Source: an uncultured Lachnospiraceae bacterium
Lineage (GTDB): Bacteria > Bacillota > Clostridia > Lachnospirales > Lachnospiraceae
Length of the DNA stretch: 64,000 nucleotides
NCBI GenBank assembly: GCA_937891165.1
Contig: CALAEX010000100.1
Span: 1-64,000 of the forward strand
Direction of reading: 5' to 3'
A model generated the notes under the pieces. The model searched no databases. It saw nothing but the letters and a program-made list of their open reading frames with translations, and was not told the origin of the DNA. Shown here piece after piece: positions 8,410-18,280 of this stretch. The position numbers and the translations under genes were made by a program. Position 1 is the stretch's first letter, and the number at the start of each line of letters is the position of its first letter.

Positions 8410-8752
8410 CATTTCAAACCACACTTTTTATCTGTTTTTTAAATAATATTTAGTCTCCATGTTAAGTCTCCTTTATATATTTATTAAATAAACGCTAAGA
8501 TGAATATTATTTTATTCTTTATATTGCTATAAAGATTAGACTATATCTTCATTCATATATTCAATTATAGAATACATGAAGCCTCCCGTTTCGGATTCCT
8601 CCTACTCTACTAAGTTCTATATACGTTGTTCACATATATATCCTTTCGATAGTCGTTGAACGTTCTCTTTATTAAAAAGAGCTTCGCTGCTGATTGTCCT
8701 TTACGGGTTTCCCAGCAATTAAAGAGGTTTAAGGTGACCATGACGGAAGTTT
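8410..8752 (-). ncRNA. Group I intron 1 of RNA polymerase gene
   Basis: On the minus strand it shows AATTGCTGGG, CAATCAGCAGCGAAG, GTTCAACGACTATCG and GATATAGTCT. The P1 helix can be drawn exactly: exon GGTGATT pairs with GGTCACC, ending in the U-G wobble typical of a group I 5' splice site, and the intron ends in G. After the P9-like hairpin there is an 80-base extension with AAAGGAG and a 10-codon ORF (METKYYLKNR), perhaps the remnant of a lost homing endonuclease. Confidence 0.85.
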
Positions 8753-10160
8753 AATCACCATTTAGACCTGGTAGATGACTATTGGAAAATGCTACAGAAT
8801 CGATGAATAATGTAGCAATCTTATTTTCTGGCATATCCAAATCAATTACCGGATAAAATTTATATACTCTACCATTTACCTGCATTGGTATTGTTTTAGA
8901 TGTACTAAGAACTGAAATTCTTGATACAAAAATACCATATTGATCTGTTAACGGATAACGTGTGACGATACAATGTTTATCCTTACAAGCATCTTCACAA
9001 GCCATATAAAACACATCAGTCCATGTCATTTTACGAGTCATAATAGAAGATAATTCTTCTCTACTAGACTTATCAATACGAGTTCCGTGAAAAATAAGGT
9101 ATGAAGTCTTACCATTTTTCAGAGGAACTTCGATTGGTTTAAATCGAGTGTCTGGATCTTTGATGTAAGAATTCATACGTTTTGTAATTTCTTTATCTGT
9201 AAATACAGATTCTGGACTCATAACTTCTACAAGTTCAATCACTTTGCCAGTTTTAGGGTCGATAAGATTCTTTGTCGGATTTTCAGAAAGTTCTCTTTCA
9301 AAGAAGTTCTTAACCCAAGCCATGATAAAAGGCTTACATAAAGATAGTATGTGTGAAATTGGAAGACCTGAATTTTTTAAAGAAACTTGCAAATCTTCAG
9401 GTTTATCTGCATGAAATGACGCAGCTGTGATAACAGCACGTGAACAGAAGTCGACGTTCTTTCCCATAAGATATTTACGAAGAAGTCCATTCTTAGACTG
9501 AAGTTTTTCTTTAAAATAATCATAAGTATCTACCAATAATTCCTGAATAGCAAACTGAGATGAATACATATTAAAATCAAATACATCGTTTTCTTTTAAT
9601 ATGGAAGATAAACGAATTGCATTTGCATAAAAGTTATTTATCTCAGGCACATTTCCACCACTACCGGAAGAAGTCACATCTCTATAAAACGGAGGAATAA
9701 CAAGTAATTTAGTCATGAAAATTTCAGACTTCCTGCATTTCGTAACTACATCAATTCGTTCATTACGTGCAGGTGAATTTGTATATTCCCATTTGATTTT
9801 TGACCAGTTATCATATAAGAATTGGATACCGGTCTGACCATGATTCTCATCAGATAAAGTTAAATGACCTTCTGAATTAATGACATAATAAGAAGTACCA
9901 CTTACGATTTTTTCAACGTTTCTAAAAAATCGTTTGATGATTTTATAAACGTGAGGATGGAAGAATACATGACCTAATTCTATATAAGCGAAAGTTTCTT
10001 TTCTATCCTTAGGATTCATTCCAAAAATTTCTGTGGAAAATAATCCTTCCGGATGTGCCGAATTACCACGCTGAAACATAACTGGAGATTTAATCTCTTT
10101 TAAATAGTTAACATCAGCGAATTCATCAGCATTCAGTAATTCTACTTTCAAATTCTTCAC
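8753..10160 (-). CDS. RNA polymerase beta-prime subunit, exon 1
   Basis: N-terminal exon (469 codons plus one base). EGLFSTEIFG...FAYIELGHVFFHPHVYK corresponds to the GLFD-x-R-I-F-G ... HIELA-P-V-x-H clamp region of beta-prime, and CSRAVITAASF to the switch/R-x-V-I region. The exon ends LPGLNGD plus one base; spliced to exon 2 it restores N-G-D-Y-D-G-D, the catalytic NADFDGD magnesium site. The spliced product would be about 939 residues, matching the beta-prime N-terminal subunit of phiKZ/AR9-type split polymerases. Its start is backed by AGTAGGTGAAGA. An unspliced read-through hits TAA immediately. Confidence 0.85.
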
Positions 10161-10220
10161 CTACTTTCTTTAAATTTACTTATAGGATTTAATTTAGTGT
10201 TTTGGGGTTTGATAAATACC

Positions 10221-10258
10221 GTAAAGTAGTTTATTCTTAATGATATATAATTTTCATG
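10221..10258 (+). promoter_or_regulatory. Class III promoter-like element with conserved upstream block
   Basis: GTAAAGTAGTTT, a 10-base spacer and TGATATATAATTTTCATG are shared almost base for base with 33189-33234, including the following GAATCAAAGTAAATAA. It drives the rightward gene at 10418. Confidence 0.65.
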
Positions 10259-10296
10259 AATCAAAGTAAATAATTGATTCATAAAACTAAATAGTG

Positions 10297-10324
10297 ACCC
10301 GTAAAAAGTCAGAATAAATCGGGT
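10297..10324 (+). promoter_or_regulatory. Leader hairpin, covarying family
   Basis: ACCCG (10297-10301) pairs with CGGGT (10320-10324) around a loop containing AAAGTCAGAATAA. The copies at 33263 and 61255 keep the pairing with different bases (TACGG/CCGTA and CTCCG/CGGAG), so compensatory change supports a real RNA element in the 5' leader. Confidence 0.6.
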
Positions 10325-10417
10325 GCGGAACTTGATAGAAGTTCTAAAATACTATCAAAAACTATCAAAAGAAAACAAATGAAAGGGCGGACTTATATGG
10401 TCTGTGAGGTGAAAACC

Positions 10418-11056
10418 ATGAAAGAAAGAAGAAACGGAAATATCAATGCAACTGAACTTTGGGTTCTTGGATGTTATGTTGTAGGTCACACTGTAATCGT
10501 TACTAATGCGTGCAACTTGCTTGCTAAAGGTACTACAAAGCTTTCTGACAAACATGAAGCATTTAAGCTTTATAGAATCACAAAAGGTTCTCTGAAACAT
10601 GGAGAGTTCAATGAAAAGAACTATGCTAAGTTTCAAAAGATTTTACAGGATGAAAGATGTTATATCGAAAATCATCCAGAACAATTTATTCAGACACGTC
10701 TTAAACTGAGAAACCTTCTTCAGTATATCGAGAATAAACTCGATCCAACACTTACTTCTGGAAAAGTTGACCTGGACATGGTTCAGGCTGCTAAAGAGTA
10801 TGGTAAATACAGATACGGTATTATGACTGGAAAGATCTTAGACAGTAATGATATCATAGACGTATATAGCTGGGTTACTAATGAAAAAGCTTATGAGCTT
10901 GCAAAAGAAGAAGAAAAAGAATTGAATGAAAAGAAGAATGCTGCTATGGAGGAAATGAAACGTAACCTCATTAATGTAGGAGCAACCGAGGAACAGATTG
11001 ATAGTATTATGAAATCATTAGATGATTGCTTTGGCAATACAAAGAACGTTGAATAA
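10418..11056 (+). CDS. Hypothetical helical protein under a structured leader
   Basis: 212 residues from the ATG at 10418, which follows GAGGT by 7 bases; an upstream in-frame ATG at 10379 lies in the structured leader. Mostly helical and charged, with a Glu/Lys-rich C-terminal coil (AKEEEKELNEKKNAAMEEMKRN). A short hydrophobic patch near residue 15-30 (LWVLGCYVVGHTVIV) is too polar for a certain membrane helix. The strong promoter and leader suggest high expression. Codon choice looks richer in C-ending codons than in the neighbours. No family recognised. Confidence 0.65.
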   Translation: MKERRNGNINATELWVLGCYVVGHTVIVTNACNLLAKGTTKLSDKHEAFKLYRITKGSLKHGEFNEKNYAKFQKILQDERCYIENHPEQFIQTRLKLRNLLQYIENKLDPTLTSGKVDLDMVQAAKEYGKYRYGIMTGKILDSNDIIDVYSWVTNEKAYELAKEEEKELNEKKNAAMEEMKRNLINVGATEEQIDSIMKSLDDCFGNTKNVE

Positions 11057-11116
11057 TTAACTACGGGGCTTGAAATATAGCCCCTCTAAACAAAAGAGAA
11101 AGATGAGGAATTAAAA

Positions 11117-11464
11117 ATGAAAAAGAATAACATAAGAAAATTTTATATAGCAGTTGTTGCAACATTCATTATTTCTGGATTTGGAGTCAAGACAATACAA
11201 AAGGTACAGGCGTTCAATGAGTACGAAGCTAAATTGGCTGAATACGAATTGTACTATACCAATATAATGGTCGAATATGACCAAGTGCCACAAGAAATAT
11301 TCCGTGAACTTTGTCATAAATATCCAGATACATACAATTATAAAGTTGCAGACTGGATGTTTTGTGTTGAATATATGAACAACGTAGACCTGGACACTGT
11401 AAAACCAGGACATTACTTAATCGTACCATATCTCAATGGATCCAGTAGTAGAAAAATAAAATAA
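11117..11464 (+). CDS. Exported or anchored protein with LysM-like C-terminal end
   Basis: 115 residues. A basic N-terminus (KKNNIRKF) is followed by one hydrophobic helix at about 9-24, giving a signal peptide or anchor. The C-terminal part ends ...LDTVKPGHYLIVPYLNG, similar to the last strand of LysM domains (VKPGQ-x-L-x-V-P), but the domain is otherwise unconvincing. A terminator follows at once. It could act at the host envelope; function not established. Confidence 0.6.
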   Translation: MKKNNIRKFYIAVVATFIISGFGVKTIQKVQAFNEYEAKLAEYELYYTNIMVEYDQVPQEIFRELCHKYPDTYNYKVADWMFCVEYMNNVDLDTVKPGHYLIVPYLNGSSSRKIK

Positions 11465-11498
11465 GAACTAGTGAGATTATCACTAGTTCTTATTTTTT
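11463..11498. terminator. Hairpin terminator between convergent genes
   Basis: AAGAACTAGTGA (11463-11474) pairs with TCACTAGTTCTT (11480-11491), followed by ATTTTTTAT. Confidence 0.8.
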
Positions 11499-11791
11499 AT
11501 CTTTTTTATAAAACTTTTAATCGTTTTCTTATGTTCTATGTCATAAATTTCTTTTTCTTTTTTCATATAGTTTGTAATGGAATTTATAATAAATTTTTTC
11601 TTTGTATGTGTGTATTTTTCCTTTGTTAAATATCCAGCTTCATACATAGATTCTATATACTCCGGAATTTTGATAAAATCTAACTCTGTTATTATCTCAG
11701 ACATTAAATATTCATCTAAAGAATCTATGTTAAGAGATATATACTTTTCAGGAATTTTGGATTTAAATTTTTTATTAGCGTATAATCTCAT
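11483..11791 (-). CDS. Hypothetical small basic protein
   Basis: The ORF is open to 11842, but the ATG there lacks a ribosome-binding site, while the ATG at 11791 has GAAGGA 13-14 bases upstream, so I prefer the shorter 102-residue form. It is Lys- and Ile-rich with a strongly basic C-terminus (KKTIKSFIKKIKNKN). The only leftward gene between two rightward blocks. No family recognised; a real but weakly supported gene. Confidence 0.45.
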   Translation of the reverse strand: MRLYANKKFKSKIPEKYISLNIDSLDEYLMSEIITELDFIKIPEYIESMYEAGYLTKEKYTHTKKKFIINSITNYMKKEKEIYDIEHKKTIKSFIKKIKNKN

Positions 11792-11894
11792 GGTATATTT
11801 TTTATCCTTCACAAAATGATTAGAATTATTGTTTTTTAGCATTTAACATAGTAAAAAACACTAGCTTAAGTTAGACGAAAGGAGTTAACAAATC

Positions 11895-14285
11895 GTGGCT
11901 ATAAAAGAAAAAAATATGTCCGACAAAATTGAAGATCTAACTCCAGCCGAGAGAAAAGAATTAGATTCTATCTATGCAAATGTAGATGGAATGATTAATC
12001 AGCTGGAATTATCTCTTTATGGGACAACAAAGAAAAACGATCATGAAACTCTCATGAATACGTTTAATGATATATTAAAAGATCAAATGAATGGTCTTAA
12101 TCATACATCAGGTTCTGAGGTAACTAGTTTTATGATGGACCTGTTTGCAAATGACAAACGACTCGGATGGCAGTCTCCAGATATGGAGAGTTTTTTAAAT
12201 TCTGATGATGGACAGATTCTCTCATTTATTTCCGATGCTTATAAGAATAAGATGCTTAAGTATGCAGACCTAAATGAGATATCATCCCAGTTAATTGAAT
12301 TAAAAGAAGCAATCGCGGTTATGAGAGACGCTATCGTATCTCCAGATTTAACAAGCGGTGGAATTTCTAGAGATATTGATTTTGATTATGGTAGCGATGA
12401 CGAAAAGGAAAGTAATAAATCTAGATTGGAATTTATGGAAGAAAAATTCAATCTTCAGCATATCGTTAAGAATCATATTGTTACTAAAACATTAACGTTT
12501 GGTACTTACTATGCTATCGTTATTCCATATTCTAAAATCTTTTCAGATTTCATGAATAAAACTATAGATCCAATTAATGGAACGAGTTATCTTAATGATG
12601 CTCGAAATTCTTTTGTGGAAAAAGCTATTTTTGAATCTGCTACAGAACGAGAAATTTTACCAGGTGGTAAGAAAGTTGATGATATTCTTACTGAAGCAGC
12701 TCATGATTTCTTAGGTCAGTTTTCTACAGATGAAAAACAGATGATGTATAAAGTTCATGTAAATGATACAAAAGCTTATACAGAATCTGAGCTTACAGAA
12801 TCTGTAAAAAAAGAACTAAAAGGATATATGGAAAATATTACCGTATGTAATGATTTCAACCCATATAATGTAATTGGAGAATCAGAAGAAGCTCTCAAAT
12901 ATTATTATGATACTTTTGGCGAAAATACAAATCTGTTTACTTCTGTTATGGAAGGAAATGCAGAAGATGGTATGTATAATGCAAAGAGTTTTAAGAAAGC
13001 AAAAAAGAAAAACGAAAAGATGTTTGAAACCATCTCTGACTGCTACATCGAAGTTGCTGACCCAATGCATATGTTGCCATTTAAAATCTTAAGATCTAAT
13101 ATTGGGTATTTCTTTGTTAGAGAAGAAGATTATAAAGTAAGTAACGGAATTATGACAAGTTCTACTTATTATAATAAGTATCATAATGAAGGTAGACATA
13201 AAACCTTAGTTGATACTTTGGTAAATCAAATTGTAATGAGTTTTGATAAATCCTTTCTTCAAAAGAATAATGAACTGAAAGAGATTATTGCAGAAGCTCT
13301 TACTTATTATGATTTGAATAGTAAGAGGGTAAAATTCCAATTTATTCCAAAGGAGTATGTATGTGAATTTAAGATTAATGAAGATGAAAAGGGAGAAGGC
13401 GTATCTATGATTGAACCATCCCTATTCTATGCTAAATTATATCTTATGCTTTTACTTTTCAAAATTGTATCTATTATTTTATACTCTAATGATACAAAAG
13501 TTAACTATATTAGAACTTCTGGAATTGATAAAAATATATCAAATAAAATCCAAGAAATTGCTAGAGATAAACAAAATCACAAAGTAAATATCATGGATTT
13601 AATGAGTTATACTACACTTCTTAAGAAAATAGGAAATGGTACAGAGATGTATATCCCTATGGGAAGAGGTGGGGAACGTGGATATGAAACAGAGATTTTG
13701 CAAGGACAAGAAGTTCAGTTGAATACAGAACTTATGGAACTTTTAAGAAATTGCTATATCTTAGGTTCTGGTGTACCAGCAGCTATCATTAATTACTTAA
13801 ATGAGGCGGATTTTGCAAAATCGATTGAAACTGCAAATACAAAAATGCAAGGACGAGTAATGAACTATCAGATTGACTTCAATGGTAATATTACAGAATT
13901 CTATCAAATGGTTGCAAAACATTCTAAAACATTTGAGGAAGATGAGTTGATTGAATCTATTTCTGTAACTCTTACCCCTCCTAAGTTTGCGAATAATATT
14001 ATTAAGAGTGAATCTCTTAATTCATTTGAAGCAATTAAAGTATTTATCTTAAACTTATTCTTTGGTGAAAATGCATGGCAAAATGATCCATCTAAGATGG
14101 TATTGGTAAGAGAACTTACTAAGAGATTAGTGGATAAATATTTACCAATGCTTGATATTAAAGAAGTGGAAGATTGGTTTGCTCAAATTGAACTTGAAGC
14201 AAAAGAGGTAGAACTCGACCCGAAAAATAAAGCTACAGATAATATTGATGATATTGGAGATATCGGAAATATGGGTGGTTTTTAA
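11895..14285 (+). CDS. Probable portal vertex protein
   Basis: 796 residues, GTG start behind GAAAGGAGTT. The size fits jumbo-phage portals. The C-terminal half has EMYIPMGRGGERGYETEILQ followed by a helix with LELLRNCYILGSGVPAAIIN-type content, then DFAKSIETANTKMQGRV. This order (a Gly-rich MP-x-G loop, an x-L-x-G-x-x-V-x-L-N strand, and a 'V-P-x-x-x-x/A-K-S' clip region) is what T4 gp20- and phiKZ-type portals show. An acidic N-terminal arm and a repetitive ID-D-I-G tail flank the core. The portal would form the dodecameric DNA gateway at one capsid vertex. Assignment is by pattern only. Confidence 0.65.
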   Translation: MAIKEKNMSDKIEDLTPAERKELDSIYANVDGMINQLELSLYGTTKKNDHETLMNTFNDILKDQMNGLNHTSGSEVTSFMMDLFANDKRLGWQSPDMESFLNSDDGQILSFISDAYKNKMLKYADLNEISSQLIELKEAIAVMRDAIVSPDLTSGGISRDIDFDYGSDDEKESNKSRLEFMEEKFNLQHIVKNHIVTKTLTFGTYYAIVIPYSKIFSDFMNKTIDPINGTSYLNDARNSFVEKAIFESATEREILPGGKKVDDILTEAAHDFLGQFSTDEKQMMYKVHVNDTKAYTESELTESVKKELKGYMENITVCNDFNPYNVIGESEEALKYYYDTFGENTNLFTSVMEGNAEDGMYNAKSFKKAKKKNEKMFETISDCYIEVADPMHMLPFKILRSNIGYFFVREEDYKVSNGIMTSSTYYNKYHNEGRHKTLVDTLVNQIVMSFDKSFLQKNNELKEIIAEALTYYDLNSKRVKFQFIPKEYVCEFKINEDEKGEGVSMIEPSLFYAKLYLMLLLFKIVSIILYSNDTKVNYIRTSGIDKNISNKIQEIARDKQNHKVNIMDLMSYTTLLKKIGNGTEMYIPMGRGGERGYETEILQGQEVQLNTELMELLRNCYILGSGVPAAIINYLNEADFAKSIETANTKMQGRVMNYQIDFNGNITEFYQMVAKHSKTFEEDELIESISVTLTPPKFANNIIKSESLNSFEAIKVFILNLFFGENAWQNDPSKMVLVRELTKRLVDKYLPMLDIKEVEDWFAQIELEAKEVELDPKNKATDNIDDIGDIGNMGGF

Positions 14286-14304
14286 ACTTTCTAAGATAGA
14301 AAGG

Positions 14305-14338
14305 ATCCCGTACATCTTTTTGGATGTACGGGATTTTG
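14305..14338 (+). terminator. Rho-independent terminator after the portal gene
   Basis: ATCCCGTACATC pairs with GATGTACGGGAT around a 6-base loop, followed by TTTGATATTT. Confidence 0.85.
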
Positions 14339-14490
14339 ATATTTACTTTAACAAGCAAAAGTATCAAAAATAAAAATTATGAAAATAAAACAACTTTTGT
14401 GAGACTTTTATTCCCACGTCTGCAGGTATATTTATATAATCAGAAAATCTGATTATTACATAAACGTTATTAATTTATAGAATAAAACCG

Positions 14491-14500
14491 TATATTATTT
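14491..14500 (+). promoter_or_regulatory. Class I promoter-like element TATATTATTT
   Basis: Lies 24 bases before the ATG at 14525 in a 240-base gap; the rest of that gap holds only a small hairpin (TAATCAGAAAATCTGATTA, near 14440-14458). Confidence 0.55.
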
Positions 14501-14524
14501 TTATAGATAGAAAGGAGTGATTGT

Positions 14525-14803
14525 ATGGCATGGTATGCACTTTATAAATGGTATAGACCGTGGTCAAAAAGAAGATATCCAAATATGGTGTATTGGTATA
14601 AAGAATATGTATTGAAAACACCAGAGCAAAGAGCGTATGAAGAAAAGAAACGGAAAAAAGAAGCAAAACAGGCAGCATATAATTTACTAGGTCTTACAAG
14701 GATAATGACTTCACATATGAGTGATAATCCCTATATGCAAAATGTAAACCATAAAACAAATAAAATTGTAAGACAGATAATCGATATGGTCGATGATGAT
14801 TAA
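14525..14803 (+). CDS. Hypothetical small protein
   Basis: 92 residues behind AGAAAGGAG. The N-terminus is rich in Trp, Tyr and Arg (WYALYKWYRPWSKRRYP), followed by a charged EEKKRKKEAKQA helix and an acidic end. The aromatic/basic N-terminus could associate with a membrane surface or nucleic acid. It starts a two-gene operon under a class I promoter. No family recognised. Confidence 0.65.
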   Translation: MAWYALYKWYRPWSKRRYPNMVYWYKEYVLKTPEQRAYEEKKRKKEAKQAAYNLLGLTRIMTSHMSDNPYMQNVNHKTNKIVRQIIDMVDDD

Positions 14804-14817
14804 GAAAGGACAATAAT

Positions 14818-15225
14818 ATGTGGGATAAAAGATTTATTAGCAAATCATTGAGATTATATATGTGGAAAGTAAAGAAATCAAATCATAGACATGGATTTAC
14901 ATGGAATGATGAATATGAAGATGAAAATATACATAAAAATGGAATCATTGTATGTTGGTTTTCAGGACGTTCTATAAAAGCACAGATGTTGGTAGAAGCA
15001 CTTACTTATGAGACATGTGAAAAAGTTGATTTTGCTAGAGCAGCTGGTAGAATTCATGTAGATACTTTACCAGAGAATGTAGAACAATGTAAAGAATACT
15101 TATCGAATTCAAAATGGATGAAGAAATTTATACAACCTTATGAACTCGATATGTGTAAAAAATATACTGATGAAGAGCAGGCATATATTGATGCAAAGAA
15201 TTCATATTATTTGGAATTTATTTAA
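14818..15225 (+). CDS. Hypothetical protein
   Basis: 135 residues, 14 bases after the previous gene with AAGAAAGGAC upstream. It contains a short GIIVCWFSGRSIKAQML stretch and two Cys further on, with no clear motif. It is the second gene of the operon, closed by a strong terminator. Function unknown. Confidence 0.65.
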   Translation: MWDKRFISKSLRLYMWKVKKSNHRHGFTWNDEYEDENIHKNGIIVCWFSGRSIKAQMLVEALTYETCEKVDFARAAGRIHVDTLPENVEQCKEYLSNSKWMKKFIQPYELDMCKKYTDEEQAYIDAKNSYYLEFI

Positions 15226-15237
15226 AAGATAAGAAAT

Positions 15238-15270
15238 AGACTAGCTACATTTGTAGCTAGTCTACTTTTT
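15238..15270. terminator. Bidirectional hairpin terminator
   Basis: AGACTAGCTACA pairs with TGTAGCTAGTCT, then ACTTTTTTG. It separates the convergent hypothetical operon and tail operon. Confidence 0.85.
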
Positions 15271-15273
15271 TGT

Positions 15274-16086
15274 TTAAACTTCGGATAACATACCAGTTTT
15301 CATATCATACTTGGTTTTAACTCCGCTGTCTTCTTCCATAGTAAATTTAGGACAGAATTCAAAGGAATCCATAAGTACTTGATATTTATCGATTAACTGT
15401 CTTCCGATTGTATTAATCTGTGGAGATTCATACATTGTGCATGTAAAGGAAATATCCATTTCTGCAATACTAGCTTCACCTGCTCTGTAGTTAAGATGAT
15501 CCATCTTAATAGAAGTTGGGAAGCAGTTAGCAAACATACATGCAAATTCAACACCAGAAGATTTACCAGTTCTGTCTGTAACAACATACCAAAATTCTGC
15601 TGTATGGTTAGACTGTTTTACATCAAGGTCTACACCATGATATGTAGCGAAACCGGACTGTAAGTCCATAACGCCAGAAATCCAGAAGTGTAATACTTCG
15701 TTCATTGGTCTACCAGAGAATTCATAAGTAGAAACTGTGAACTGGTTTGTGTTATTTTTAGCCATTGTTGGGATAGCAAATTCACGACCAACGTAACCGC
15801 CCGTGATTGTTTCACTTGTTACATCAATATCATTGATACCAGAAACCCCTGTGTTAGCATATTCGAGAATATGTTTGAATTTCTTGGTCTGTTCAGGAAT
15901 ACCTTTTTTGCTATCCAATAAGAAGGTGGGCATACGAGTCATGAATAATCTCGCCTTACCTCCAATGAATGGGTCGTAAGATGCAAGTACATCATGGGTT
16001 ACGTCCAAACCGCCTAAGAATAATGCATATTTTGTCAGATTAGTATCTGTATGTGCTTTAATATTACTCTGAATAGTTGTTGCCAT
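15274..16086 (-). CDS. Tail tube protein
   Basis: 270 residues, last gene of the sheath operon, with GGAGGG upstream. The C-terminal segment (VVTDRTGKSSGVEFACMF, then FPTSIKMDHLNY and AEMDISFTCTMYES) has the strand-loop-strand layout of contractile-tail tube proteins, whose last strands read 'P-x-x-I-x-x-L-x-Y-x-x-x-x-x-E-x-x-V-x-x-x-Y'. Position directly downstream of the sheath gene is the usual sheath-tube order. The protein should stack as hexameric rings forming the inner tube through which DNA leaves. Confidence 0.7.
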   Translation of the reverse strand: MATTIQSNIKAHTDTNLTKYALFLGGLDVTHDVLASYDPFIGGKARLFMTRMPTFLLDSKKGIPEQTKKFKHILEYANTGVSGINDIDVTSETITGGYVGREFAIPTMAKNNTNQFTVSTYEFSGRPMNEVLHFWISGVMDLQSGFATYHGVDLDVKQSNHTAEFWYVVTDRTGKSSGVEFACMFANCFPTSIKMDHLNYRAGEASIAEMDISFTCTMYESPQINTIGRQLIDKYQVLMDSFEFCPKFTMEEDSGVKTKYDMKTGMLSEV

Positions 16087-16105
16087 TTTTAATTACCCTC
16101 CTTCC

Positions 16106-18256
16106 TTATACAGTATAGTCTCTTCTGTTTACATCGATTTCGATAATACCACGTTTCATCAATGTACGGAATGTAACATCAACGTAGCAGTGGATAATCT
16201 GTCTGTCAGATTCCCATTCAGTCATATCGAATCTAATGTCGAAGGATTGTACTAAAGTGCCGATAATGCTTTCATATTTAGCCATTTCAACCTGTCTAAA
16301 TGTAGCACGTTCGGAAGCATTTGCAAAATTGTATAAGGAATCGAAAATATCTTTTTCGATATTTCTCTTGATATACAATAAAACATGCATATTGGACTCT
16401 TCTGTTAAATCAGAATTGATGTCCTGAGCTGTATTCTGAATACCACGCTGGAATTCATTTTCACCAATTGCTTCAATGTAATTGATTCTCATATTGGTGA
16501 GAGCTTCCATTAAATCAGACTCATGTAAATCAATTGCCGGTACAAGAGTATTCTTTGTATGGTCTTTGATTCTTGCAAACGCTTTTGCAAATGGAGTCTG
16601 AATTCCATGTTCTTTCCAGTGTACTGGTAAGTATCTTGCGATATAATAAGTTGGTGTTACTTCCACTTTTCTCTGTGTGAATGGGTCTCTTGTATTCCAG
16701 CAATGACTGTTTAAAGAAACGATTCTGTTAGCAAATACACCACCATAGAGATTTTCTAATCTCTTAAGTGCAGCTTCAGAGAATGTGTTATATTCACATC
16801 CTGTGTCGATGTAAACCAGAGCATCATTACGAGCGATAGCAAACTGAACTAAAGAAACTTTAGTTGTGTAAGAGTAGTTTGCGTCAAGTAAGTAATCTGC
16901 TGGGATACGTCTGGATGCTAAGATAGATTTATCTAACAAACCAGAGAATGCTTTTGCATAGTAAACATCTTCTACGGTGGATTCACCAAATTTCAGATGC
17001 TGAATACCAACTTTAACAGCTGCATTAAATCCATCAGCGTCAACTTTTTCTAAAGCACCATTGATAGATTTCTTTGTAGTTGGGTCGATGAATGTAGAGA
17101 ATGCTCCATCATAACCACCATTAAAGTAAACTCCAAGAGCATCACCCATAGTGATTCCATCAACATCATCTACAACTGGATAGCATTCACTATCCGGAGA
17201 TACTGTCATGTAATAGTCATAAGGAACAGTAGAATTCAATTCTTTTCCAAAAAGAATGTCGAATTCATCTCTTCCAGGGATTGTAAGTTCAATACCTGTT
17301 GAACCTGCAAGTTCTGTTAAAAATTTAGCATATTCGTCATAAATGACATCAATACTATCTTCAAATACATGAATATCAACAGGATATTCGCCTGCATCGT
17401 AATCTGTGATTACATCATTGATTAACAGAGACTGGTTGTTAACAACACAAGTAGCTAAGCTACCAACATAAGTAGCAACCTTTTCTACACCATTTTCAGC
17501 TGACATAATTTCAAAGGTATAGATTTTTCTAGAGTAGTCTTTTTCATACTCTTTATTTTTTGTGATACGCCATTTGTAGTTGTTTCCATAGATACCACGT
17601 CCTGTAGAACAGAAAGATACTAATGGTACACATGTCCATGTAGAACCATCGATATCTGTGCCATCAATGTCTTCTACAGAAGCATTGATAAGAGTAGTTA
17701 ATTTCGCTTTTGTTGTAGCAGCAGCGTCCACTCCCTGACCTGTTAAGCGATTTGTTATGTTGTCTACTTCAGGTGCAAAATGTTTATTTCTAAACATTAC
17801 CTGGAATACTTTTTTATTTACTTCTTTGGTCGTTGGTGTGATTCCATCATCACCATAAACTGGATTACCTAACTCGTCATAAACTGTTTCAGTTAATGTA
17901 ACGTCAGCAGTTCTGTAATATGCATAAACTGCAGAGTGAGCGTATGTCGCATCATCCGGCATAAGTCTCATACAGTAAACAGATGTCAATTCGGAACCAA
18001 GAGAAGCATAAGGCATCATAAGAGCCTGACCATATTTCGCATAATTTGTTTTACCGAAAGTATTAGTGAAGCCCTGCTGATCTACTTTTTTAATAATCTT
18101 ATTGTCGATACCTTTATCAGAACGGAACACATGAATAGTTTTGATACTATCATCTACTGCTGTAGAAGGAGCATCATAGATTTCTGTATTGTCATAGATA
18201 AAAGTCTCTACATGAGGATGTTGCCCCATCGGAACAATCTGAATTGCAGATGCCAT
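16106..18256 (-). CDS. Contractile tail sheath protein
   Basis: 716 residues. The C-terminal domain shows the sheath signature: an RR-x-PADYLLDANY strand region, LVPAIDLHESDLMEAL, then a final SFDIRFDMTEWESD...YVDVTFRTLMKRGIIEIDVNR, typical of the C-terminal arm that links sheath subunits. The N-terminus (MASAIQIVPMGQHPHVETFIYD) matches the first extended strand. About 700 residues is typical for jumbo-phage sheaths. It is followed 19 bases later by the tube gene and preceded by a class II promoter. The protein contracts to drive the tube through the host envelope. Confidence 0.85.
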   Translation of the reverse strand: MASAIQIVPMGQHPHVETFIYDNTEIYDAPSTAVDDSIKTIHVFRSDKGIDNKIIKKVDQQGFTNTFGKTNYAKYGQALMMPYASLGSELTSVYCMRLMPDDATYAHSAVYAYYRTADVTLTETVYDELGNPVYGDDGITPTTKEVNKKVFQVMFRNKHFAPEVDNITNRLTGQGVDAAATTKAKLTTLINASVEDIDGTDIDGSTWTCVPLVSFCSTGRGIYGNNYKWRITKNKEYEKDYSRKIYTFEIMSAENGVEKVATYVGSLATCVVNNQSLLINDVITDYDAGEYPVDIHVFEDSIDVIYDEYAKFLTELAGSTGIELTIPGRDEFDILFGKELNSTVPYDYYMTVSPDSECYPVVDDVDGITMGDALGVYFNGGYDGAFSTFIDPTTKKSINGALEKVDADGFNAAVKVGIQHLKFGESTVEDVYYAKAFSGLLDKSILASRRIPADYLLDANYSYTTKVSLVQFAIARNDALVYIDTGCEYNTFSEAALKRLENLYGGVFANRIVSLNSHCWNTRDPFTQRKVEVTPTYYIARYLPVHWKEHGIQTPFAKAFARIKDHTKNTLVPAIDLHESDLMEALTNMRINYIEAIGENEFQRGIQNTAQDINSDLTEESNMHVLLYIKRNIEKDIFDSLYNFANASERATFRQVEMAKYESIIGTLVQSFDIRFDMTEWESDRQIIHCYVDVTFRTLMKRGIIEIDVNRRDYTV

Positions 18257-18280
18257 GGTCTAAAGCCTCCTTTAAAATTT

